Source: Chloroflexota bacterium (GTDB lineage: Bacteria > Chloroflexota > Anaerolineae > Anaerolineales > Villigracilaceae). From it: DNA of 15,607 nt. Under the pieces are notes generated by a model. That model was not told the DNA's origin. It saw nothing but the letters and a program-made list of their open reading frames with translations, and ran no database searches. Position 1 is the stretch's first letter. Each line of letters starts with the position of its first letter. The translations under genes were made by a program, and so were the position numbers. Location of the stretch: the NCBI GenBank assembly GCA_016875755.1, contig VGOX01000013.1, positions 1 through 15,607 on the forward strand, in the 5' to 3' direction. This document shows, one piece after another, positions 5,680 through 13,462 of this stretch.

Positions 5680-7002
5680 ATGACCAAATCTAACTTACCT
5701 GGGCCAAAGGCTCAGGCAATGATTGTGCGTGACCGCAAGGTGATCTCGCCTTCGTATCCGCGTGGATATCCGTTCGTGATGGATCACGGTAAGGGCACCG
5801 AAGTGTGGGACGTGGACGGTAATCGCTTTTTGGATTTCATGGGCGGGATCGCGGTGGTTTCCACGGGGTATTCGCACCCGAAAGTCGTGAAAGCCATTCA
5901 GGAGCAGGCGGAAAAGTTCGTTCATATCTCGTCCGATTTCTATCACGAGAATTGGATCCGCCTTGGTGAACGCCTGAACGAAATTGCACCATTCAAGGAA
6001 GATGCGCTTTCGTTCATGACCAATTCAGGTACCGAAGCGGTGGAGGCGGCCATCAAACTGGCGCGTTATCACACCAAACGCACGAACTTCATCGGTTTCA
6101 CAGGCGCGTTCCATGGACGTACAATGGGCGCTGTGACGTTCACTGCCAGCAAAGCAAAATACCACGGCGGTTTCTATCCGTTGATGAATGGCGTGACGCA
6201 TGCCCCCTTCCCCAACCCTTACCGCCCCGTGTTGGAACGCCGCAAGGGAGAAGATTACGGCGAAACTGTGGTGCGATACATTGAAGAGGAAATTCTGGCG
6301 CAGGTTCTGCCGCCGAAAGATGTGGCGGGCATTTTGGTTGAGACAATTCAAGGAGAAGGCGGTTACATCGTCCCGCCTGAAGGGTTCTACCCCGCCCTGC
6401 GTAAATTGTGCGATAAGCATGGCATCTTGATGATCCTTGATGAAGTGCAATCAGGCATGGGGCGCACGGGCAAGTGGTGGGCAATAGACCACTTTGGTGT
6501 TGAGCCAGACATTATCACATCGGCAAAAGGCATCGCTTCGGGCATGCCGCTTGGCGCGTGCATTGCGCGAAAATCCGTAATGGATTGGGAGATCGGCACA
6601 CACGGAAATACGTACGGCGGTAATCCCATCTCCTGCGCGGCGGCGCTTGCGACCATTGAGCTCGTCGAAAGTGAGTTCATGCAGAACGCGGCAGAAGTCG
6701 GTGAATATGCAATGGATGCGCTCAAGGAAATTCAGGCGCGTCACCAAAGCATCGGCGAAGTGCGCGGTAAAGGCTTAATGATCGGCGTGGAATTTATCAA
6801 AGATCAGGAAGGCAAGGAACCCGCCCACGACCTGACCGAACGCATTGTGGAACTCGGGTACGAGCGCGGTTTGCTCATGCTGTCCTGCGGTAAGAGCGTC
6901 ATCCGCATTGCGCCGCCACTGTCCATTAGTAAGAGTGAAATGGATGAAGGTCTGCGCATTTTCGAAGATGCTTTAACTGCGGCGGAAAAAGAAGTGAAGT
7001 GA
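5680..7002 (+). CDS. Class III PLP aminotransferase (acetylornithine/GABA type)
   Basis: This is a pyridoxal-phosphate enzyme of the subgroup-III aminotransferases, which move amino groups between omega- or alpha-amino donors and 2-oxoglutarate or pyruvate. Motifs: WDVDGNRFLDFMGGIAV (43-59), NSGTEAVEAAIKLAR (115-129, cofactor phosphate), GAFHGRT (142-148), ETIQGEGGY (221-229), ILDEVQSGMGRTG (252-264, D254 contacts the pyridine nitrogen), and TSAKGIASGMPLGA (280-293) with catalytic K283. The N-terminal block RDRKVISPSYPRGYPFV resembles the archaeal-type subfamily that is loosely annotated as acetylornithine or 4-aminobutyrate aminotransferase and includes some amino-acid racemases. The true substrate cannot be read from the sequence, and no arg or gab genes are adjacent. 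The ATG has AAGGAG 7 bases upstream. It lies 50 bases after the ROK gene and ends at a strong terminator, so the two may be co-transcribed. Confidence 0.93.
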   Translation: MTKSNLPGPKAQAMIVRDRKVISPSYPRGYPFVMDHGKGTEVWDVDGNRFLDFMGGIAVVSTGYSHPKVVKAIQEQAEKFVHISSDFYHENWIRLGERLNEIAPFKEDALSFMTNSGTEAVEAAIKLARYHTKRTNFIGFTGAFHGRTMGAVTFTASKAKYHGGFYPLMNGVTHAPFPNPYRPVLERRKGEDYGETVVRYIEEEILAQVLPPKDVAGILVETIQGEGGYIVPPEGFYPALRKLCDKHGILMILDEVQSGMGRTGKWWAIDHFGVEPDIITSAKGIASGMPLGACIARKSVMDWEIGTHGNTYGGNPISCAAALATIELVESEFMQNAAEVGEYAMDALKEIQARHQSIGEVRGKGLMIGVEFIKDQEGKEPAHDLTERIVELGYERGLLMLSCGKSVIRIAPPLSISKSEMDEGLRIFEDALTAAEKEVK

Positions 7003-7027
7003 GAAGTAACGAGTAAGAAGTATTAAA

Positions 7028-7066
7028 AAAAACGGCCTTTGAGACAAAATCTCAAAGGCCGTTTTT
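7028..7066. terminator. Strong intrinsic terminator after the aminotransferase gene
   Basis: A perfect 17-bp stem (7028-7044 with 7050-7066) closes a CAAAA loop; the arms run from an A-tract through ACGGCC to GAGA. On the plus strand it ends in GTTTTTGTTTT. It lies 25 bases past the aminotransferase stop. The A-tract means it could also work on the minus strand, but no minus-strand gene needs it. Confidence 0.9.
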
Positions 7067-7088
7067 GTTTTCGACCTGATCATCAAAC

Positions 7089-7104
7089 AAGCCTAAAAAG
7101 GCTT
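7089..7104 (+). terminator. Possible second, weaker terminator hairpin
   Basis: AAGCCT (7089-7094) and AGGCTT (7099-7104) pair around AAAA, followed by TTTGCTT. The stem has only 6 bp, so it may be a back-up to the preceding terminator or chance. Confidence 0.35.
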
Positions 7105-7152
7105 TTTGCTTATAAAAATCTTACACCCGCAGTGATAAAATAATGAAACTCC

Positions 7153-8703
7153 ATGTCCATTATTCCATCCATGCTCCCGGACTTTCGCGTCCGCCAGAGA
7201 GATTACCTGCTCGAGATCTCGCGCGCGCTCACACAGGAACTCGACCTCGAGAAACTGCTGGCACGCATTTTGCGCATCTCCATTGAAATGCTGGCAGGGC
7301 AAGCTGGCTTGATCGCGCTCAAACATGCAGACGGCTGGCGCGTGGCGGCGGCACATGGCATTGCACCCGCTTTTCTTTCGTATTTATCCCCGTTGCTGGC
7401 AGAAGAAAAAGTGCGCGAGTTGGACGTACGCGAACTTAACCGCATGTTACAAGAGATGACCTACACCGCCAGCCGCGGCATTCTCAACGGCACAGGCTTA
7501 CCCCTCGCTGCACATGGTCAGGTCATCGGCGTTATCTTCATCTTCCGTAATTACCCCGACCTCTTCACACCCAACGACCGTGTGTTACTGCAATCCTTTG
7601 CAGACCAGGCCGCCATTGCCGTGTTCAATGCGACGCTGTATGGACAGGTCACGTATGAGAAAAAGCGGCTGGATGCACTGCTAGACTCTGGCGCAGACGG
7701 CATTCTGATCCTTGACTCAAATCTTGTCGTCGAACGCAGTAATATCGCTTTTGAAAAACTATATGGACTTTCCCGCGATGAGATCAAAGGTAAAGACCAT
7801 AACGCCATCATTCGCTGGAAGAAAGAGCCGCACGGCAACACGCTTGAAGAAGCAGTAGCCAACGGCTGGCCTCTTACGACCAATGCCAACTTCTATGTGG
7901 AAGGCGATCTTGAACGTCCCGCTCCCCCTCCGCTGCCAGTCGGCATTACGTACGCGCCGTTACTTTCGGAGGAAAACAAACTCCGCAATGTCATCGTCAG
8001 CGTGCGCAATATTACGCACTTCAGAACGGCAGACGAGATCAAAGCCACATTCATCTCCATCGTCAGCCATGAACTGCGTACACCCGTGGCGCTGATCAAA
8101 GGCTATGCGTCCACGCTGCGGCGCGCCGATGCCAAATGGGATAAACACACCATCAGCGATTCGCTCGCCGTCATCGAAGAGGAAGCAGACCGCCTCTCCA
8201 GAATGATCGATGACCTTCTGGATGCATCACGGTTGCAGGCGGGAGGTCTCAGCTTGAATCAAGCTGACGTCTCATTGCCCAGCCTTGCGTTAAGAGTGAC
8301 CGAGCGTTTCGCATCCCAAGCGCCGAAGCATAAACTCGTCGCTGAGTTCCCTGAAAAATTTCCTGTCATCCTTGGTGATGAAACCCGCCTCGAGCAAGTG
8401 CTCTCCAACCTCGTTTCCAACGCGTTGAAGTATGCGCCAAAGGGTGAGATCAAGATCAGCGGAAGTGCGCGCCCCGACCAGGTTGTCATTTGCGTCAGCG
8501 ATGAAGGACCAGGCATCGAAGCGAAAGACCTGCCATACATCTTCGATCGTTTTTACCGCTCGACGAATGCTGTGAAGCAGACGAAAGGCGCAGGGCTGGG
8601 ACTTTACCTCACCCGCGCCATTGTGGAAGCTCACGGCGGGCGCATCTGGGCTGACCCGATACCTGATTCTGGTGCCCGAATTTGTTTCTCCCTGCCGCGT
8701 TGA
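7153..8703 (+). CDS. Soluble GAF-PAS sensor histidine kinase
   Basis: This is a cytoplasmic two-component sensor kinase of 516 residues with no membrane segment. Order: a GAF-like domain (about 15-165), a PAS domain (about 168-290), the dimerisation/phosphoacceptor domain with SHELRTP (305-311, H306), and the ATPase domain with the N-box NLVSNALKYAP (419-429), DEGPGI (450-455), FDRFYR (464-469) and GAGLGL (479-484). GAF and PAS domains suggest sensing of a small ligand, redox state or light inside the cell; the ligand cannot be read from sequence. No response regulator is adjacent, so it is an orphan in this window. The ATG at 7153 follows TAAAAT (7136-7141) by 11 bases with no ribosome binding site, so the leader may be very short. 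An ATG at 7143 is out of frame. Confidence 0.95.
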   Translation: MSIIPSMLPDFRVRQRDYLLEISRALTQELDLEKLLARILRISIEMLAGQAGLIALKHADGWRVAAAHGIAPAFLSYLSPLLAEEKVRELDVRELNRMLQEMTYTASRGILNGTGLPLAAHGQVIGVIFIFRNYPDLFTPNDRVLLQSFADQAAIAVFNATLYGQVTYEKKRLDALLDSGADGILILDSNLVVERSNIAFEKLYGLSRDEIKGKDHNAIIRWKKEPHGNTLEEAVANGWPLTTNANFYVEGDLERPAPPPLPVGITYAPLLSEENKLRNVIVSVRNITHFRTADEIKATFISIVSHELRTPVALIKGYASTLRRADAKWDKHTISDSLAVIEEEADRLSRMIDDLLDASRLQAGGLSLNQADVSLPSLALRVTERFASQAPKHKLVAEFPEKFPVILGDETRLEQVLSNLVSNALKYAPKGEIKISGSARPDQVVICVSDEGPGIEAKDLPYIFDRFYRSTNAVKQTKGAGLGLYLTRAIVEAHGGRIWADPIPDSGARICFSLPR

Positions 8704-8779
8704 CTTTGTACTTCTCCCCTCTCGCTTTTGCAGGGCGGAGAAGGTAAAATTATCTAATCATAGTGAAAAGGATAATCCA

Positions 8780-10582
8780 ATGTCTATTCCTGCCCGTAGT
8801 AAAGTGAATAAGAAATATACCTGGAACGCTGAGAGCGTTTTCAAATCGTCCAAGCAATGGGAAGCGGCGTTGAAAACCGTGCTGAAGGATGTTCCCAGCG
8901 TAAAGAAGTTCGAGGGCAAGCTGGGGCAAAACCCCGCAACCTTGTTGAAAGGGATGCAAGCCATCGAAGCGCTGATGAGTCGTGCCCAGACCATTTATAT
9001 GTACGCGCAGTTTGCTTACGCAGTGGATACTACCAATCAAGCCTCGGCGGCCATGGTTGGAAAAGCGCAGAGCATGTTTGGTCAGGTCTTTGCTGCAACA
9101 GCATATCTGAATCCCGAATTGCTGAAGATCGGCAGAAAAAAGCTGGAAACATGGATGAAGCAGGACAAGAAGCTTGCCATCTATCGCCAAAGCATTGATG
9201 ATCTCTTCCGCCAGCAGGCACATGTCCGTTCTGGAGAGGTGGAGGAAATCCTTGGTATGCTGGCAGATCCATTTGGCGGACCTTCCAACAGCACCAGCAT
9301 GTTGGTGAATGCTGATTTCAAATTCACCCCTGCAACAGACAGCAAGGGGAAAAAGATCGAAGTCACTCAAAGTAATTTCTTCTCGACCCTGCTCGAACAC
9401 CCCGACCGCAAAGTACGCCAGACCGCCTTTGAAAGCTATCACGACAAGCACCTTGAATTCAAGAATACTCTTGCCGCCAACCTTGCCTCATCCATCAGCG
9501 CCAATGTATTCAATATGCGCGCACGCCGTTTCGACACAACACTTTCGGCTTCCTTGTTCAACAACAATGTCCCTGAAGCGGTCTTTCATAATCTGATCAA
9601 CACCTTCAAGAAGAAATTGCCCGTCTGGCATCGTTACTTTGAAATTCGACGCAAAGTATTGAAGTTGAAGCAAGTTGAATACTATGATATGTGGGCGCCG
9701 ATCGCAGAGAAGAAAGTCAGAATTCCCTTCGAAAAAGCAGTGGATCACATCAGCGACAGCCTCGCTCCGCTGGGCAGTGACTATGTGGAGACACTCCGCA
9801 AGGGCTGTCTCAAAGACCGCTGGGTTGATTCCACACCCAACCTCGGCAAGATGAATGGCGCATTTTCCTACGGCTCGCCTGAAACCTATCCCTTTATTAT
9901 GATGTCCTATACAGATGATGTAGGCAGCATGAGCACGCTGGCACATGAGCTTGGTCATTCCATGCACTCCCACCTGACGTGGAAGAATCAGCCGTATGCG
10001 TATTCAGGGTATTCGCTCTTCGTGGCAGAAGTGGCTTCAAACTTCAATCAAGCCATGATGCGCGGGCATTTGCTCAACACCATCAAAGATAAGAATTTCC
10101 TCATCGCCCTCATCGAAGAAGCGGTTGGCGGGAATTTCTTCCGCTACTTCTTCCAGATGCCCACCCTCGCCCGCTTTGAACTGGAAACCCATCAGCGTGC
10201 CGAACGCGGCGAACCGCTCACAGCCGATTCAATGCAGGATCTGATGGCGGATCTTTTCACCGAAGGGTTTGGTCCCAAAGTGAAGATCGACCGTCCGCGT
10301 GTGGGCATGGTTTGGTCCACATTCAGCCACCTGTTCGCAGATTACTATGTCTATCAGTATGCAACGGGTATTTCTGGCGCACATGCCCTTTCAAGCAGAA
10401 TCCTGCGCGGTGAACCAAACGCGGCAGAAAATTACCTCGGTTTCCTCAAATCTGGTTCCTCTGCCTACCCATTGGATGTGTTGAAGAAGGCAGGCGTTGA
10501 CCTGACCACCCCGAAAGCAGTGGAAGCAACCTTCGCCGTCATGGAAGGATATATTGACCGCCTCGAAGAACTGGTCGGTTAA
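8780..10582 (+). CDS. pepF: M3-family oligoendopeptidase (PepF-like)
   Basis: This is a cytoplasmic zinc metallopeptidase that cleaves short peptides, acting in peptide turnover. The 600-residue length is typical of oligoendopeptidase F. The zinc motif HELGH is at 389-393 (LAHELGHSMHSHL), with the third ligand most likely E417 in FVAEVASNFN and the substrate-binding block SYGSPETYPFIMMSY just before. The C-terminal YQYATGISGAHALSSRIL resembles the conserved end of M3B enzymes. No signal peptide is seen. The ATG at 8780 is preceded by AAAAGGA at about 8 bases; the frame is open further left into the kinase gene, but those codons overlap the kinase and have no ribosome binding site. The 76-base gap to the kinase gene holds a weak imperfect hairpin (CTTCTCC at 8711-8717 with GGAGAAG at 8737-8743). 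Confidence 0.94.
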   Translation: MSIPARSKVNKKYTWNAESVFKSSKQWEAALKTVLKDVPSVKKFEGKLGQNPATLLKGMQAIEALMSRAQTIYMYAQFAYAVDTTNQASAAMVGKAQSMFGQVFAATAYLNPELLKIGRKKLETWMKQDKKLAIYRQSIDDLFRQQAHVRSGEVEEILGMLADPFGGPSNSTSMLVNADFKFTPATDSKGKKIEVTQSNFFSTLLEHPDRKVRQTAFESYHDKHLEFKNTLAANLASSISANVFNMRARRFDTTLSASLFNNNVPEAVFHNLINTFKKKLPVWHRYFEIRRKVLKLKQVEYYDMWAPIAEKKVRIPFEKAVDHISDSLAPLGSDYVETLRKGCLKDRWVDSTPNLGKMNGAFSYGSPETYPFIMMSYTDDVGSMSTLAHELGHSMHSHLTWKNQPYAYSGYSLFVAEVASNFNQAMMRGHLLNTIKDKNFLIALIEEAVGGNFFRYFFQMPTLARFELETHQRAERGEPLTADSMQDLMADLFTEGFGPKVKIDRPRVGMVWSTFSHLFADYYVYQYATGISGAHALSSRILRGEPNAAENYLGFLKSGSSAYPLDVLKKAGVDLTTPKAVEATFAVMEGYIDRLEELVG

Positions 10583-10619
10583 TTCTTTGGAAAGTTTTTT
10601 CGTCAGGTAATTTCTTCTT

Positions 10620-10659
10620 TACGCATCACGGATTACATTACTGTAATGCGGGATGCGTA
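10620..10659. repeat. 40-bp interrupted palindrome upstream of the CpXC gene
   Basis: TACGCATC (10620-10627) pairs with GATGCGTA (10652-10659), and the inner ATTACA pairs with TGTAAT around a TTAC loop; four unpaired or partly paired bases lie between on each side. No U-run follows, so it is not a normal terminator for the peptidase gene. The words TTACGCAT and TAATGCG look like units of dispersed intergenic repeats that I associate with Anaerolineae genomes. The rest of the gap (10660-10705) is AT-rich, with TAAAAT at 10665-10670 and no clear -35. Confidence 0.65.
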
Positions 10660-10705
10660 ATCCATAAAATCGTCAATCTAAAATTTGAAATCGGAAATTC
10701 ATTAA

Positions 10706-12058
10706 ATGGCACAAACAACTATTGCATGTCCACGTTGCAGACAAATGATCCAGGCGAATGTCGAGCAGTTGTTCGATGTAACCGCCGACCCGCAAGCCAA
10801 ACAGCGGCTATTGAGCGGACAATCGAACCATGCCCAGTGTCCCTTCTGCGGTTATCAGGGACGACTCGCCACCCCTGTTGTATATCACGACAATGACAAG
10901 GAACTTCTGCTCACCTTCTTCCCGTCTGAGCTGATGCTGCCTATGAACGAGCAGGAACGCATGATCGGTCCGCTCATCAAACAGGTGACCGAGCGCTTGC
11001 CGCCCGAAAAGCGCAAAGGGTATTTGCTTAGCCCGCAAGCCAATTTGACGTATGAATCCATGCTGGAGACGATCCTTGGCAAGGACGGCATCACACCCGA
11101 AATGATCAAGGGACAACAGGAACGCGTCCAATTCATGGAACGGCTGATGCAGGTCACTTCGAAGGATGTGCGCTTGGAGTTGATCAAGCAGAACGAGAAA
11201 ATCATCGACGATCAATTCTTTGCGTTGTTCAGCCGTATCGCCCAGAGCGCCATGCAAAGCGGACAGGAGCCGATTGCGCGCGCGTTGATCGAGATCCAAA
11301 CCCAACTGCTGGAAGAAACCGAGTATGGTCGTCAGCTTAAGGCATCTGTCGGAGAAATGGAAGCAGCCCAAAAGGTACTGCAAGAAGCTGGGCAAGGTCT
11401 GACGCGCGAGAAGCTGCTCGACTTCGTACTCGAATCCAAGACCGATGCCCGCATCCGTGCGTATGTCTCTCTTGCCCGTGCGGGAATGGATTACATGTTC
11501 TTCCAAACCTTGAGCGAGAAGATCGAAAAGGAAACAGGCGAGGAAAAAACGAGGCTGGAAGGCATTCGCGAAAAATTACTGGGATTTGTGGATGAAGTGG
11601 ACAAACAGATGGAAGCGCGCTTCAAACAGGCGCAGCAATTTGTCGAATCTCTGCTCGCACAGGATGACATTGAAAAAGCTACGAGGGAAAATCTAGACGG
11701 CTTCACGCAGGATGCAGTGGAGATCGCCCAGCAAATGCTGCGACACGCTTCAGACCAGAACGACTACGCCCGCATGGGAAAACTGCAAAAGATGATTCAG
11801 GTGCTTCAATCGGCGAGCACGCCCCCAGAAGTGATGTTCATCGAGCAGTTGATCCAATTGCCTGATGCGGCTGCCATCGAAGCTGCGCTAAAGCAAAATG
11901 ATGAAATGGTAACCCAGCAATTACTGGATACATTGACCGCGTTAGCAGGACAAATGGAAGCTCAAGGCGATAACCCCGAAGCCAAGGAAATGGGCGAGCG
12001 TTTGGGCGAAGTATATAAAGTCGCGTTGAAATATTCGATGAAGAAAAATATGAACTAA
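10706..12058 (+). CDS. CpXC-domain protein with long helical C-terminus
   Basis: The N-terminus holds two CPxC pairs, C8/C11 and C45/C48, the pattern of the CpXC domain (Pfam CpXC), thought to bind a metal. After about residue 75 the 450-residue protein is almost entirely charged and helical, with long heptad-like stretches (roughly 135-190, 200-240, 285-350 and 360-445), likely coiled coil or a helical-repeat fold. No membrane segment or signal is present, so it should be cytoplasmic. Its function is unknown: the cysteine pairs might make it a redox- or zinc-responsive scaffold, but that is inference. The ATG at 10706 keeps the first CPxC pair; no Shine-Dalgarno is visible before it. The gene ends in a strong two-way terminator. 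Confidence 0.88.
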   Translation: MAQTTIACPRCRQMIQANVEQLFDVTADPQAKQRLLSGQSNHAQCPFCGYQGRLATPVVYHDNDKELLLTFFPSELMLPMNEQERMIGPLIKQVTERLPPEKRKGYLLSPQANLTYESMLETILGKDGITPEMIKGQQERVQFMERLMQVTSKDVRLELIKQNEKIIDDQFFALFSRIAQSAMQSGQEPIARALIEIQTQLLEETEYGRQLKASVGEMEAAQKVLQEAGQGLTREKLLDFVLESKTDARIRAYVSLARAGMDYMFFQTLSEKIEKETGEEKTRLEGIREKLLGFVDEVDKQMEARFKQAQQFVESLLAQDDIEKATRENLDGFTQDAVEIAQQMLRHASDQNDYARMGKLQKMIQVLQSASTPPEVMFIEQLIQLPDAAAIEAALKQNDEMVTQQLLDTLTALAGQMEAQGDNPEAKEMGERLGEVYKVALKYSMKKNMN

Positions 12059-12067
12059 AGCGAAGAA

Positions 12068-12112
12068 GATAAAAAGAGACGGTCATCTTTAGGATGACCG
12101 TCTCTTTTTATC
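12068..12112. terminator. Two-way terminator between convergent genes
   Basis: A perfect 20-bp stem (12068-12087 with 12093-12112) closes a TTTAG loop. The arms carry AAAAAGAGACGG and CCGTCTCTTTTT, so both strands end in a U-run. It starts 9 bases after the CpXC stop. Its right arm covers the stop codon of the minus-strand PIG-L gene (TAA at 12108-12110), so one hairpin ends both transcripts. Confidence 0.93.
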
Positions 12113-12917
12113 TCAATCCTTCGAAAAGATCGGTTTCGATCTTTCTGCCGCCATTGACCAAACTGAACGAGCGGAAAAATGTGCCCTGCTTTGCGAGGAT
12201 GGGAACGGCGGCATCTTCGTCCACATCTGCAAGGCGGCCAATGGAGCCAAGTTGCGTTTGGTGACAGTGAATGGCGCGCCATGCGGTGCCGCAATATTGG
12301 CTGATGTCAACACGGGTGGTGATCATCCATGCAGGCCAGGGATTCTCGCCGCGAAGCTGCCCATCCACAGGGAAGGTCATATCATCCATAAACGGAGCGA
12401 CGAGCTCGATAAATTCCACGCTATCGACCATGTAATACAGTTTCGAAACACGATGCGCAGGGAGATTCTCTGCATCCTTATAGGATGCATCTGCGGCGCA
12501 AACAATTGCCGCATTGGTGAATTGCCCAATAGCAATGTGGTCAGGGTGGCCATAAATGCCATCGTGCGGGAAGGTAACCACCACCTGCGGCTGAATACGG
12601 CGGAGATAAGTAACGATTTTGCCAATCGCTTCGGCATGGTCAGCCTGATCGACATCACCGTCAATGTAATTGAGGAAGGAAAGGCTCTTTATCCCGAGGA
12701 TTTCCACTGCAGCTTCCAGTTCCTTGGTGCGGATCTTGCCGAGTCCTTCCAAACCTGGGAACTGCTCATCGGGACCCGACCAGCCTCTCTCGCCGCGTGA
12801 GGCGCAGACGAGATGCGTGTCCACACCTTCTGCAGCATACTTTGCAAAGGTCGCGCCCATGCCCATCGCTTCATCATCAGGATGCGCAAACACTCCAAGC
12901 AGTTTTAGTTTATTCAT
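12108..12917 (-). CDS. PIG-L (LmbE-like) deacetylase family hydrolase
   Basis: Members of this zinc-dependent family remove acetyl groups from N-acetylglucosamine-type substrates (MshB, Mca, BshB, eukaryotic PIG-L). The 269-residue protein has AHPDDE (11-16) and GHPDH (123-127), supplying the zinc ligands H12, D15 and H127 and the catalytic acid. RGERG (41-45) and the downstream IRTKELEAA helix are also typical. No signal peptide is seen. The length and form recall MshB/Mca (mycothiol synthesis and detoxification), but no mshA, mshC or bshA/bshC gene is near, so the substrate stays open. The ATG at 12917 has AGAGGT 7 bases upstream. It follows the PNPOx-like gene on the same strand across a terminator-like hairpin. 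Confidence 0.92.
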   Translation of the reverse strand: MNKLKLLGVFAHPDDEAMGMGATFAKYAAEGVDTHLVCASRGERGWSGPDEQFPGLEGLGKIRTKELEAAVEILGIKSLSFLNYIDGDVDQADHAEAIGKIVTYLRRIQPQVVVTFPHDGIYGHPDHIAIGQFTNAAIVCAADASYKDAENLPAHRVSKLYYMVDSVEFIELVAPFMDDMTFPVDGQLRGENPWPAWMITTRVDISQYCGTAWRAIHCHQTQLGSIGRLADVDEDAAVPILAKQGTFFRSFSLVNGGRKIETDLFEGLR

Positions 12918-12941
12918 GTCTTAACCTCTAATGCTTCTAAA

Positions 12942-12973
12942 AAGTGACAGTCCCTGCAAAGTGACTGTCACTT
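12942..12973 (-). terminator. Terminator-like palindrome after the PNPOx-family gene
   Basis: AAGTGACAGTC (12942-12952) is exactly mirrored at 12963-12973 around 10 bases. On the minus strand the 3' arm runs into CACTTTTTAG, a short U-run, 7 bases after the stop of the PNPOx-like gene. It fits an intrinsic terminator. The AGTGAC/GTCACT core also resembles a dispersed intergenic palindrome of related genomes, from memory. Confidence 0.65.
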
Positions 12974-12979
12974 GGTTTT

Positions 12980-13453
12980 CTATCTAGTCGAAACCTTCTT
13001 CAAGGTATCAGGCGTAATATTGTATGCCTTTGCGAAGCCCGCTACATACCGTCCGCCGCGGGGCTGGATGCGCCAGAAGTTGAAATCTGATAATTGGAAC
13101 AATTGCCCAGCCTCTGGATAGCGTGCCAGATATTGCTCCTTGAGCGGAGTATAACCAGGCTCCCCATTTTGAATTGATTCCACCGTACCACGAATGGACA
13201 CACGCGCCAAAGTTTGGGGGTCTTCACGGTTGTCATCGGTCTCGCAGATGAACAGGCTTACGTGTTTGTCCTTTTGCATATCCACTGTATGCTGGGCAAG
13301 GCGGCTGACAAAAATATGGAACAAGGAAAAATCGTCTGAGGCAATAAAGGCTACCATCGAGGTTTGAGGCGTTTCGTCACGCAATGTGGCAAGGGTTGCA
13401 ATGCGTGTATTTCGGATCAGGTGTGCAAGAAGTTTTTCTGATTGAGCATCCAT
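12980..13453 (-). CDS. PNPOx-like (split-barrel) flavin/haem-binding protein
   Basis: The 157-residue protein resembles the pyridoxamine 5'-phosphate oxidase-like split-barrel family: TRIATLATLRDETPQTSMVAF near the N-terminus (about 16-36), SRLAQHTVDMQKDKHVSLFI (about 50-69), an RVSIRGTVE strand (about 84-92), and FWRIQPRGGRYVAGFAKA near the end. Members bind FMN, F420 or haem. The HTVDMQKDKHVSLFI and GGRYVAGFAKA blocks recall the HugZ/HutZ haem-utilisation group, so the family call is firmer than any substrate. It starts 9 bases after the stop of the FHA/winged-helix gene, and the GGAGAG that could serve as its ribosome binding site lies in the last codons of that gene, so the two are almost surely co-transcribed and perhaps translationally coupled. 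Confidence 0.87.
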   Translation of the reverse strand: MDAQSEKLLAHLIRNTRIATLATLRDETPQTSMVAFIASDDFSLFHIFVSRLAQHTVDMQKDKHVSLFICETDDNREDPQTLARVSIRGTVESIQNGEPGYTPLKEQYLARYPEAGQLFQLSDFNFWRIQPRGGRYVAGFAKAYNITPDTLKKVSTR

Positions 13454-13462
13454 GCTGTTGAT

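Noticed and set aside
8621..8779. Upstream extension of the oligoendopeptidase frame
   Set aside because: It overlaps the end of the histidine kinase gene; the ATG at 8780 has a good ribosome binding site and gives the usual 600-residue length.
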